Origin: Jaltomata sinuosa
Lineage: Eukaryota; Streptophyta; Magnoliopsida; Solanales; Solanaceae
Direction of reading: 5' to 3'
DNA length: 64,000 bases
NCBI GenBank assembly: GCA_003996215.1
Contig: QJPP01001784.1
Coordinates: 310,001 to 374,000, forward strand
Of this stretch, positions 55,464-64,000 are shown piece after piece. The notes under the pieces were generated by a model. It saw only the letters and a list, made by a program, of their open reading frames with translations. It was not told where the DNA came from and did not search any database. Positions within the stretch are counted from its first letter, which is position 1. Each line of letters starts with the position of its first letter. The translations under genes were made by a program, and so were the position numbers.

Positions 55464-56741
55464 TAGTAGACTTGGTAGAGTCCCATGTAGTAAAGAAATG
55501 TGTCCCGCAAAATAACCTCATCCATAATGTCATTGTTTGTAAGCTCACTATTGGATTCAAGAACATAATCGAGTATACAAATAGAGTTAAGACAATCCAA
55601 GGGACAAGTTTCAAATTTTAAACAATTGTCACCTTCCTCTTCCAAATAAGAATTCCCAAATAGATCTTCACCACAACTAGGATCAAAGAGACTAGAATTC
55701 AAGTCATCTAACTCATCCTTATAATTATCAAACAAAGGTGTGGTGTCATACAAGGGATAACATTTATCACCAATTTCATAAGGATAATCACTAATTGGGT
55801 TTTTCAAATAATTCAAGCAAATCAATGTTATCACCCAAAGTATCATTCCTTTTGACACAATCCTTCCCTCTAAACGTACTCTCATCTTCTAAAAGAGATT
55901 TCCATCTTTGGAAAGTGTGTTGTCATACCAAAGTGGGTTATCATATAAGATATAGCCCTCAAGAGGAGCTACCTCACAATCAAGATTCACACCACTAGGT
56001 TCTTTATTAGGAGTGACCTCCCCATACAAAAACAAGACATTATCCTCAAACAAGATATGGCTAGTAAGATCAACACATGGTAAAGACTCATTAAGCTCAT
56101 GTGAAGGTAAGCTATCACTCACACTTAAGTCACTATCATGCTCATCTATACTAATGACAGTGTTGAGATTAAATTTATTACCTTGTAGCTCATATGAAGA
56201 ATCATCTCCACCTTGGTCATCATCATTGGAGCATACTTGTTCCCCTTGGAAGCTTTCAACTACCACATGATGCTCCACATTTTGAGGTTCCTCATTAAGT
56301 TTGCTTCCAAGAATACCTGCACATATATCAAGACAACTAGACAAATAAGAAAAGTTACAAGAGTTAGTATAAGGTTGTGACAACCCTCTCACATCACTCC
56401 ACAAAACCTCTCCTCTTTCCTTTCTAGAGTTGTCACTTATCACACCCTTACTCCTCTCAATCTTTTGTCTCTCAATTTCAAGGGAGTTGGGACAAGTGCC
56501 AAGTATTCCTTTAGAAGGGTTAGAATATCCCTTCAACTCAAGTTTCCACCTTGGAACACAAGGAATGGATGTTTTGGCTTCCATGACCAAATCTTTAGAG
56601 CCATCATCACAAGACATAGCTTGCCTTACTTCAAAAGGCAACTCCTTAGGTTTATCTTAATGAGGAGTGCCTTTGTTCGTGCTCTTTTGTAACTCCCTGG
56701 GCTTAAGATTGGCAATCCATCAACAGAGCTGGTAAAATTCT
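55464..56741 (-). pseudogene. Long acidic segment after protease (TE15)
   Basis: A 250-codon frame (55889-56641) reads AMSCDDGSKDLVMEAKTSIP, GILGTCPNSLEIERQKIERS, then acidic stretches (CSNDDDQGGDDSSYE; SIDEHDSDLSVSDSLPSHEL). After a stop it continues as 55463-55885 with SYLEEEGDNCLKFETCPLDC and SELTNNDIMDEVILRDTFLY. It is rich in Asp, Glu and Ser, without recognised domains. Related pieces are TE6 28340-28599 and TE5. RT would be expected next, but the sequence ends at the TE14 junction. Confidence 0.6.
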
Positions 56742-56743
56742 CT

Positions 56744-57250
56744 TTATATGGGAGTCCATAATTCCTTATTTCTTAAGGATTCACGATCCCTTACCAGAAG
56801 GAGCAAATTTGATTTCCCTTCTCTAGGAGGTGTTGATGGAAATAGATGTTTCCCGTTGTAGTCCATGATATAATTGTCCCAATCCTTCACATATGGGATA
56901 CTATGATCTTTAAACGAAGCATGTCCCAAGCATATGTTACAAGTATCCATCAAACCTATATCACACCAAACCTCCTCTTGGTAGTGCCCAAGACAAAATG
57001 GGTACCTTTACTTGTTGAACCCAAACTCCTCTCTCCTCAAGGATAGGGCTTTGAGTTTGATGTAAAGATAGCCTAAGATATTCCACTACCTCACGGGATA
57101 TGACATTAGCAAAACTTTGATCATCAAGTACAAGATCAAATACCGTGACCCTATTTACATTTACTTTTGTTCCAAGAGTTTGCCTCTCTGGGTCATGCAT
57201 ATCTTGGAACCTTGAATTTACTCTACTTCCTCTAAAACCATTTTCATATT
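56744..57250 (-). pseudogene. Retropepsin-like domain (TE15)
   Basis: The same frame reads TVFDLVLDDQSFANVISREV and VEYLRL (57100-57200), then shifts by +1 near 56960 into DIGLMDTCNICLGHASFKDH and WDNYIMDYNGKHLFPSTPPR. This is the order of a gypsy protease (active-site strand, then the hydrophobic C..xLG block). The usual D-S/T-G is D-D-Q, so the active-site Gly is absent. It differs in sequence from the TE6 protease although leader and downstream segments are shared. Confidence 0.65.
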
Positions 57251-57827
57251 ATGTATAGGACACATTGGTATTAGGATAAGAATCATACATCATTGTATTT
57301 CGGGAAGTAGGAAATGTACCTCTTCTATGGTCCATATGATGCCTTCGAATTGGTACCAACCATACATCCATACCTTCTCTCTTAAGATTGTAAGTTGCAC
57401 AAGATAAGGAAGGATAGTCAGCCTCACAACTTCCATTTTGATCAATATTTTTCTCAAAGGATTCACAAGACATACGGAAGGAAGCATTGTGCCGCACTTC
57501 GCCTTAATACTCATGGTATGTAGTGTGAGAACCTTTACCATTATCATAGGACTCATAATAAGGTTCTTCTACTCCTTCATATTCATCACACGATCTATGA
57601 GCACTTGCTTCATATTTGCCTTCAAAGTAGTAGCTCACAACACCATCTTCCTCATGGTCATATGGACAATCACAGCCCTCATAGGCTTCACCATCATGTT
57701 CGAAGTCATAACCCTCATTGGCTCTATCATAGCCTTTATAGGCCTTACCATTAGAATCATAGCCTCTATTGCTACAAGCATAGCTTTCCATGTTATCATT
57801 ATAAGTATCTGAGGCTATGTAGGACAT
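57251..57827 (-). pseudogene. Tyr/Asp/Glu-rich N-terminal region (TE15)
   Basis: From the ATG at 57827 one frame runs MSYIASDTYNDNMESYACSN, then GYDSNGKAYKGYDRANEGYD, FEHDGEAYEGCDCPYDHEED and repeated E/Y blocks to a TAA at 57504-57506. It continues in the same frame through RHNASFRMSCESFEKNIDQN to a stop near 57249. About one residue in seven of the first 107 is Tyr. The region sits where gag would be, yet I see no capsid motif; the only Cys cluster (CDCPYDHEEDG) is not a proper knuckle. Role unknown. Confidence 0.6.
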
Positions 57828-59147
57828 GATGCCTTATATCTCCTTAGCAACCTACCTGCAAAACTAGAAAATAATGTAAGTGGCAAAATTCCTCACGTCT
57901 CTCATATTTAGACTCACAACTCACCTTCCTAGAGTGTCATTCCCAAAGTTGATAGAGAACTACCTTCATCCAATCAATTCACAAGGTTACTAATTCTTTC
58001 TGAAAGAATAGATTCTTGTTTCTTGGAAAATGGATGACTCAAATTCAAATGGAAGGATTAAAAAAATGATCATTGAATTTGTAAAATGAGAAAAACTAGA
58101 AGAAATAGCACAAAATGAAATTCGGACACAAGAACTAATCAACAACTAAGTAGACCAAGTATTTGTTGATAATTAGATTTAAGAATCAAGAGAGGTGTAT
58201 TTTAGAATCAAGGAAATGGCACTAGGAAGTTACAACCTAAGATTCGTTTGAGAAAAGTGAAGTTTGCAAAAATTCAGCCCGTGCTAAGTCTGTGCGTTTT
58301 GCACCAGGGGTTTTGCGCATCGCACCTTGCTCCGCACCTAAAACCAGCAACTCAACTTCCTTTGGGAAAAGAGATGGTGCATTTTGCACCAAGCAATGTG
58401 CAGATCGCACCTGCTTTGCACCAGCCCCAAGGCAGAACACCTGAATCTTCTGATTTTGTACCTTTTTCTAATTTTTGTACTTCTTTTTCACCTAGTACTT
58501 ACCCTTTTTGGTCAATTCCCTTTTGCACTAACACAAGTACTCTTTCTTTTCCTTTGAATCAAACACACCTTTTTTGAGATTCTTCTTCTTCAAGACATGA
58601 AGAACACCAAGAATAATATGAATTTCAAATTTCGAGAACTTCTTCAATTTAGCTCGGATTGATCCCGAATTTGAAACGTAGCATCTCCTTGATGTAGAAA
58701 ACAAAACCCAGTAAAAATTAGAATCAATTACCACCAAAATCTAAGAGACCCGTTTTCATGTTCTTCAAACGCTTCAAATTTAAAAATAGTAGAAGCTTCA
58801 ATTTAGCTCTGATTTCTTTCAAATTTGCGATTCGAACTCCTTATGATAAGGAGATCAAAGAGCAATACCTTTGAATCTTCAAACCAACCAAAAATTTCTG
58901 GATACAAACCCACTTGTTCTTCAAGGTTCTTCACCCAACAATGGTGAAAGCTTCGATTCTACTCAAAACAAGGTAAACTATCAGATCTAGACTCAATAAA
59001 CACTAGAGAACACTAATCTAGTGTTAGAAACACAAACAAAACACAAAATCAAAATATTTTTTGTTTGAGTTTTCTCAAAAACATTTTCACCCTTTTTTTT
59101 TCAAATTTATGAACCTAGGATTAAGAATTGGTGGAAAAACTCTTTAG
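57828..59147 (-). other. 5' leader of TE15
   Basis: Non-coding and collinear with the TE6 leader (17254-18534). It ends with GTTTTGCAGGTAGG just before the ATG, the site of the TE6 130-bp duplication. GTGC/GCAC-rich stretch at 58270-58430. A 69-codon frame (58528-58737) mirrors that in TE6. Confidence 0.65.
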
Positions 59148-59164
59148 CCTAAGCTCTGATACCA
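59148..59164 (-). other. Primer-binding site of TE15
   Basis: The minus strand reads TGGTATCAGAGCTTAGG, identical to the TE8 site. Confidence 0.85.
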
Positions 59165-59967
59165 TATGAACTATCAGTATCAAGTCCTATGTTTCCTATA
59201 AATCTATGTTTGATAAAAATTACACATATGTTTTCTTATCTAATTTATGCATTAGATTTCGATTAGCTTCATCCCTAATTGTGATCTTGTCATTTGGTAT
59301 TAGATATTAGGCTAAAGGATTATTTCATTAATTCTTAATACTAGGTTCATAAATCTGAAAATTTTAAAAAAAAATTGAAGGAAAAATGTTTTTATAATTT
59401 TTTTTTAAAATATTTGATTTGGAGTCTTGTTTGAAGTTTTTGATACTAGATTTGTGTTCTCTAGTATCAATTGAGTCTAGATATGAAATTTTAGCTTGTT
59501 TGGAGAAGATTTGAAGTTTTCACCATTGTTGGGTGAAGAAAAGCTTGAAGGTCCAACAAGTGGGTTTAAGATCTGGGTGCAATTGGAGATTCAAAAGTAT
59601 TGAAGTTTGTTCTCCATATTATAAGGGGTTCAAACCTCAATTTAGTGCAAAATAGAGTTAAAATCTATTGGGTTCAAAATTTAAATGTTCTTTGTGTTCA
59701 TAGTGTTCTTCATACCTTGAAGAAGAAAGATTTCAAATATGGGTTCGATTGGGTTTTAATTGAAGTTAAAACATATTACGCTTTATTCTCCTAGCCAAGA
59801 GGAGTTCAAATATCAAATTTGAAAAAAATCCGAGTTCAAAATCTTAAGGTTCATATTTTGGGTTGTTCTTCATGTTTTTGGTGTTCATGGTATCTTGGAG
59901 AAGAAGAAGTTACAAAAGGTGTGTTTGATCCAAAAAAGAAAGAAAAGAAAAGAGTACTTGTGTTAGT
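59165..59967 (+). mobile_element. TE16: LTR end, primer site and leader of the TE6 family
   Basis: Plus strand: an LTR 3' end (GTGATCTTGTCA, ending 59292), a decayed primer site (TGGTATTAGATATTAGG, 59295-59311) and ~650 bp of leader with two internal repeats. It stops at CTTGTGTTAGT (59957-59967), exactly where TE17 begins; TE6 continues from the same bases (17887-17897) with ACAAAAGG. It faces TE15 as an inverted copy. Confidence 0.65.
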
Positions 59968-61468
59968 TGATGAGTCGGTAATCTACCAACTCATTTAGCC
60001 TTTAATCATGAATTATTGCTATGTTTTGATAAGATTTAGAGGTTCTTATGACCTTTATTGACATGAATGCAAGTACTTTTGTCGTATGATAGAAAATAAG
60101 TAATTGGACTCAAAAGAGCTAAAAAGGAGTTGAAGTGTGAAGGATTGAACAAGATGGATATTATGCCAAGAGGTGCGGACCTCGTGCGACATGCACAACA
60201 TGAGGTGCAGTTCGCACCTCCCACCGCACAAAGCTCAAAAACTGGCTGAAGAATCTGTTAAGGGGTGTGGTCGATGTGTGACACAAAAGTTCTAGTGCGG
60301 ACTGCACCCCACTTTGCATAAAGACTGAATATTGGCTGAAGTCTCTATTTCACAATTGTGGAGCTGTGCAACACGCACATTGTGATGTGCGAACCGCATG
60401 CCGTGTCGCATGGCTCTCGAAGGGCATTTTTATCCATCTTCGTATGACGAATTGGGAAACTTCTGAAATCCATTTCAAGCATATTTTTAGGTAGCTTAGA
60501 ATATTTTTTGAAATAGCTTTGAGTAGTGAGAGTTTTCTCTCCAATAATGAAGAAGAGGATTTCACTCCAATTCCTTCTTCCTAACTCTTGGAATCATCGA
60601 TCTTGTAAAAATTGAGCTTGGATATTGAATATTTAGCTTGAATGAAAGGGAATTTGACTTACCCATTTGGTATTGTTCCTTATTCCTCTAGCATGAGTAG
60701 CTAAACTTCTAGTCTAAGGATGTGTTGATAATGAGTGCTTGATAAATGGGTATGGGTGTTGCTAATTTGTATTTATAATTGCTAATATGAAATGGGTTTA
60801 GTGATTTCACCATATTTTAACTCTAAAATTGATGGTTGCAAACAATGATGTACCTCACTTAATTGTGTTCTTGCTTGCAAAAGGGGTTTACAATTTCGGA
60901 TGAGAAATTGCTAGTGGGTACTTGGGGTTTCACTTAGATTGAGACTAGAAATAGCTCAACTCACTAGAAATACCTATTTAAGGGTCTAAGCTAGAAATTG
61001 TGTGACCTCCCCAAGCATATGTTGGTTGGTTATTACTTAAACAATGGTGTTTGAATAAAAACCGTTGGATATATGGTTGTTTGATTGAGAGATTAACAAG
61101 CATGCCTAAAACCAATGTTATCCATCTCATTTCGAGAGAATTTACATGAATGAGAAATTACCTTAACCCGTATTTGAGTCCTATTTGACACATATCCCTA
61201 GTCATCCTCTCTCATTGTTTACACCTGCCTTGACTTTATTGTTTTGTTTCACATTGTAAATTGTGATAGATTTTCCAATTCCCCCTTTCTTTAATTTTAT
61301 TGCTTGCGAACAAACTACTCTTGTTGTGAAGTCTTTTCTTTACAATCAACTTGGCTAATCACCACTTCTCTGTGGGATCAACCCGGACGCTCATCAGATA
61401 TTATAAATGTGTTTTTCTCTAACGATCACTGATACCTTCACCTAGGAGAGGACACTTGAGCATTATCA
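59968..61468 (+). repeat. TE17 5' LTR (1501 bp)
   Basis: It runs TGATGAGTCGG to GAGCATTATCA. Same family as TE4 and the array, with an island at 60175-60410 and a TATA position that now reads TAGAAATA (60956). The U5 block reads CTGTGGGATCAACCCGGACG (61371-61390). Confidence 0.88.
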
Positions 61469-61472
61469 AAAA

Positions 61473-61491
61473 TGGCACCATTGTCGGGGAA
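61473..61491 (+). other. Asp-type primer-binding site of TE17
   Basis: TGGCACCATTGTCGGGGAA lies four bases after the LTR. It corresponds to the tRNA-Asp-type site TGGCGCCGTTGCCGGGGA of Athila/Tat elements. All three differences are C-to-T or G-to-A transitions, two of them at CpG. Confidence 0.85.
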
Positions 61492-61579
61492 TTGAGTTTG
61501 AATATCCCATTCTGATTGAGAATTGAAATCACCTTGTAGATTGCTAATTATTTATATTTGGTTTGTTGTTTGTGATTGG

Positions 61580-62570
61580 ATGCAAGTAGACATTCCTCAA
61601 GCACCGATGCCCAGTACTTCTCGCTCTACCCATGTTTACTTGAGAATGCGACCTTGTTAGACTGTAAGTTGGTTATTTGGAGAGCCGAGGGAGCAATGGG
61701 TGTGACCTCCGCTAAAGAGATTGAGGATTGGATAAAGAGTGGTGCGTGAAGGGATAAAGAGCTGTCAATCACCTCCACATTCTTGAATTTATGGTGATGA
61801 GTGCAGCAAATTACCAAGTTAAAACAGTCAAGACCATTAGCATTGTTGGGGACCTGAGGTTAGTGGAAGATGCAAGGAGTTTGAATAAAGGTAGTGAAGA
61901 GTTAGTTGTGGCTAACCATGAGGTGGGTTCCCATGGAAATCCCCAAGGTTTGGGTTATCATGATCATGGGAATCAAGGTTGGAACGAAAAAAATGGTGGC
62001 TCTAGAATTGAAAGTATTTTCATAATGGTATTGGAGAAGGTAGAATCTACTGACGGAGTCATTAAAGAGCTGAGATATGATCTTGGAAGCCTTTCCCAAA
62101 TGGAACAATCGCACTCTATCGCCATTGAACGTCTTGAGGAGAGAATGGTTTGGCTCACCTCTCAATTCAACTTTGCACAAGTGAAGAGAGGTGAAGGAAG
62201 TGAAAATATAAAAGACTCACCCTACCCTATTGATGTTGCGATACCAAATACAAGTGATCCTAGAAATAAGAAGGCTTGGAGAAAAGGGTTGTCCCAACCT
62301 ACACATCCCAACAACAAGGTTCCCAAAATTTCCAAACCTTTTCCTAAATGCCCAACGCCTTTTGCACAACGCATAGTGCAAAACAAAGAGCATGAGGACG
62401 AGGGAGAATTTGACCCTATGGTGGAAAGAATCACCATCAACATTTAACCAAGTAGTGCTCTCAATAAAATGCCCGAGTATGCCAAATTTGTAAAGGAAAT
62501 AAGCTTCCTGTACAACTTCAAAGATAGTGGGGTAATTCATACGTCCCCTCAAAGTAGTGCAATAATTTTG
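61580..62570 (+). pseudogene. TE17 gag remnant
   Basis: ATG at 61580 opens MQVDIPQAPMPSTSRSTHVY and stops at 61658. A 218-codon frame from 61791 (ATG present) carries the conserved late-gag block GNQGWNEKNGGSRIESIFIM, VLEKVESTDGVIKELRYDLG, SLSQMEQSHSIAIERLEERM, then a Pro-rich linker (PKISKPFPKCPTPFAQRIVQ). After 62447 come MPEYAKFVKEISF and IHTSPQSSAIILG. Most of the capsid region between about 61660 and 61790 is deleted. Confidence 0.8.
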
Positions 62571-63430
62571 GGCAACATGGATAATGATGGGATTACGATG
62601 AGTGTGTGAACTTTCTGTGATGCGAAGGGAATGCATAAACTCATAAAAGTGCTGTGTGATGAAAATGCAATGGTAAATCTGATGTCAATGAACACCTTTC
62701 AAAAATTGTAACTTGGGCAACCCACCATCTCAGACATGAGACTTGGCATGGCGGATCGATCGGTAAAGCATCCGGTGGGGATTGGATACAATATCTTAGT
62801 AATGGTGGGCAATTTATGTACCCTATGGATTTTGTTATGATTGATTGCCAAGGAGGTTATGAAATACCAATTGTATTGGGTCAACCAAGTTTAAAAATAG
62901 GGCACACTTTGAGTGACATAGACTTGGGAGAATTAAAATTTTCCTTGAAGGAAGAAGAAGCAACCTTTGATTTGTGTAGATCTATGAAACAACAAAATTA
63001 CCTTCAAATGACTTTTGCAATTGGCTAGATTGAGGAAAGTGTGGTTCTACACGTGAAAGAGGGGGTTCGTAAATGATGCTTTAGAAGCACTGTTGTTAAA
63101 TTATGATCGTGACGGGGTAGAAGAATATGATGAGATTTGTTGTGCATTAGTGGGAATGGGGTCGTACTCCTACCCCCCAAAGAAGCTTGATCTTGATTTG
63201 AAAAATAGGCATACACCTCCTTCCAAACCTTTAATTATTCAATCACCTACATTGGAGCTCAAGCCGCTACCATCGCACTTGAAGTATGCGTACTTGGGTG
63301 CTAATGAAACCTCTTCAGTCATTATCTCAAACAAGTGGAGGCATTACTCGGAGTGTTAAAAAAGCACATTAGTGCCATCAGATTGACTATTGCTGATATA
63401 ATTGGCATACCCTCAGTATATGCACACATA
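62571..63430 (+). pseudogene. TE17 protease and connector
   Basis: Protease blocks are KVLCDENAMVNLMSMNTFQK, MRLGMADRSVKHPVGIGYNI, then in a shifted frame MYPMDFVMIDCQGGYEIPIV and LGQPSLKIGHTLSDIDLGEL (62816-63028). At 62658-62666 the active-site D-L-G of relatives (kept in TE4) reads D-E-N, so Gly is lost. The connector (63093-63359; SPTLELKPLPSHLKYAYLGA) leads to RT. Confidence 0.8.
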
Positions 63431-64000
63431 AGATAAACCTCCAAGAGGAAAGTACCCCCTCAATTGAGAACCAACAAAGGCTTAACCCACTTATGCAAGA
63501 GGTCGTGAAGAAGGAAATTATCAAGTGGTTAGATGCAGGAGTGGTCTTCCCCATCTCTGATAGTACTTGGGTTAGCCCATTATAATATGTGCCCAAGAAG
63601 CGTGGAATCACTGTTGTGCCGAATGAAAAGGATGAGATGATAGCCCTCATGCCTATGACTGGAGGAAGGGTATGTATAGATTACTAGAAATTGAACTTAT
63701 GGATGGAGAAGGATCACTTCCCACTACCATTCATAGATAAAATTCTAGATAGGTTGGCTGGCCGTGGTTTTTATTGCCTTCTTGATGGGTATTCCAGATA
63801 TAACCAGATCTCAATTGCACTTAATGATCAAGAGAATAAAACATTTACATTCCCTTATGGAACTTTTGCATTCAAAAGAATGCCCTTTGGACATTGCAAC
63901 GCCCTGGCCACGTTCCAATGGTGTATGATGTCTATATTCTCAGATATGGTTAAAGATACTATGGAGATGTTCATAGATGACTTCTCTGTAGTTGGGGATG
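63431..64000 (+). pseudogene. TE17 reverse transcriptase, partial
   Basis: In one frame: EESTPSIENQQRLNPLMQEV, KKEIIKWLDAGVVFPISDST, FPLPFIDKILDRLAGRGFYC, LLDGYSRYNQISIAL, YGTFAFKRMPFGHCNALATF and MEMFIDDFSVVGD at the window end. Only two stops are seen (in SPL-stop-YVPKK and in CIDY-stop-KL). The catalytic F-I-D-D (63970-63981) is intact, unlike the three other RTs in the window. Motifs are of the Tat/Athila class. Confidence 0.9.

Larger units (their letters stand above)
55464..59164 (-). mobile_element. TE15: minus element of the TE6 family with Tyr/acid-rich ORF
   Basis: Minus order from 59164 down: primer site, 1.3-kb leader shared with TE6, ATG at 57827, a Tyr/Asp/Glu-rich N-terminal region, a protease-like domain and a long acidic segment, cut at 55463 by the TE14 LTR. 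There is no LTR of its own: the bases beyond the primer site (59165 on) are not the expected LTR end. Confidence 0.7.
59968..64000 (+). mobile_element. TE17: 5' half of a Tat/Athila-like element
   Basis: A 5' LTR, an Asp-type primer site, decayed gag, protease and the RT up to its catalytic motif are read before the window ends. It is inserted in the TE16 leader. The rest of pol and the 3' LTR should lie to the right. Confidence 0.88.

Noticed and set aside
1..64000. Host protein-coding, rRNA or tRNA genes
   Set aside because: I found no exon-like frame, rRNA core or cloverleaf outside retroelements on either strand; tRNA similarity is limited to primer-binding sites.

Overview
The window looks like plant nuclear heterochromatin. 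It is AT-rich and stop-ridden, and every stretch I can read is LTR retrotransposon. I see no host gene, rRNA, tRNA, CRISPR array or bacterial feature. The Ty3/gypsy families, with initiator-Met-type (TGGTATCAGAGC) and Asp-type (TGGCRCCRTTGYCGGGGA) primer sites and LTRs of 2-3 kb, suggest a large-genome eudicot, most likely Solanaceae (pepper, tobacco or potato relatives). That assignment is inference.

Layout. 1-3171: two truncated Ty3/gypsy bodies joined head to head (TE1 minus, TE2 plus). 3172-6758: a minus-strand gypsy leader and a 2.4-kb LTR (TE3) with four ~39-bp hairpin repeats. 6759-15405: a plus-strand Tat/Athila-like element (TE4) with gag remnants, a protease, no RT/RNase H/integrase, a long env-like ORF, a 3' non-coding tail and a 1.41-kb LTR. 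15406-29961: a 0.73-kb-LTR family (TE6, TE8 and the antisense piece TE5), interrupted by TE7. TE7 (19263-28334) is the only element complete from LTR to LTR and has a perfect CAAGT target duplication. 29962-36846: an unclassified minus remnant and a minus gypsy element (TE10: RNase H, RT, protease, gag, primer site, 2.9-kb LTR).

36847-48288: a head-to-tail array of six LTRs of the TE4 family (minus orientation, 1423-1427 bp each, separated by exactly 7 AT-rich bases). A 3120-bp solo LTR of another family (40260-43379, TAAGT duplication) sits inside the third LTR. 48289-50850: 3' internal part of the element that owns the array (minus). 50851-55463: a second env-bearing element (TE14, plus). 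55464-59967: two opposed pieces of the 0.73-kb-LTR family (TE15 minus, TE16 plus). 59968-64000: the 5' half of another Tat/Athila-like element (TE17), running off the window end.

No element looks autonomous. Stops and catalytic losses are mostly G-to-A or C-to-T changes, as expected of long-methylated DNA. Nesting gives a partial chronology: TE7 postdates TE6, TE8 postdates TE6, the solo LTR postdates array formation, TE10 postdates the first array LTR, and TE17 postdates TE16.

Two patterns stand out. One is the LTR array, a 1.43-kb satellite-like repeat made of LTRs. The other is that each LTR family seen at useful length carries its own cluster of short palindromic words in the 5' part of the LTR.
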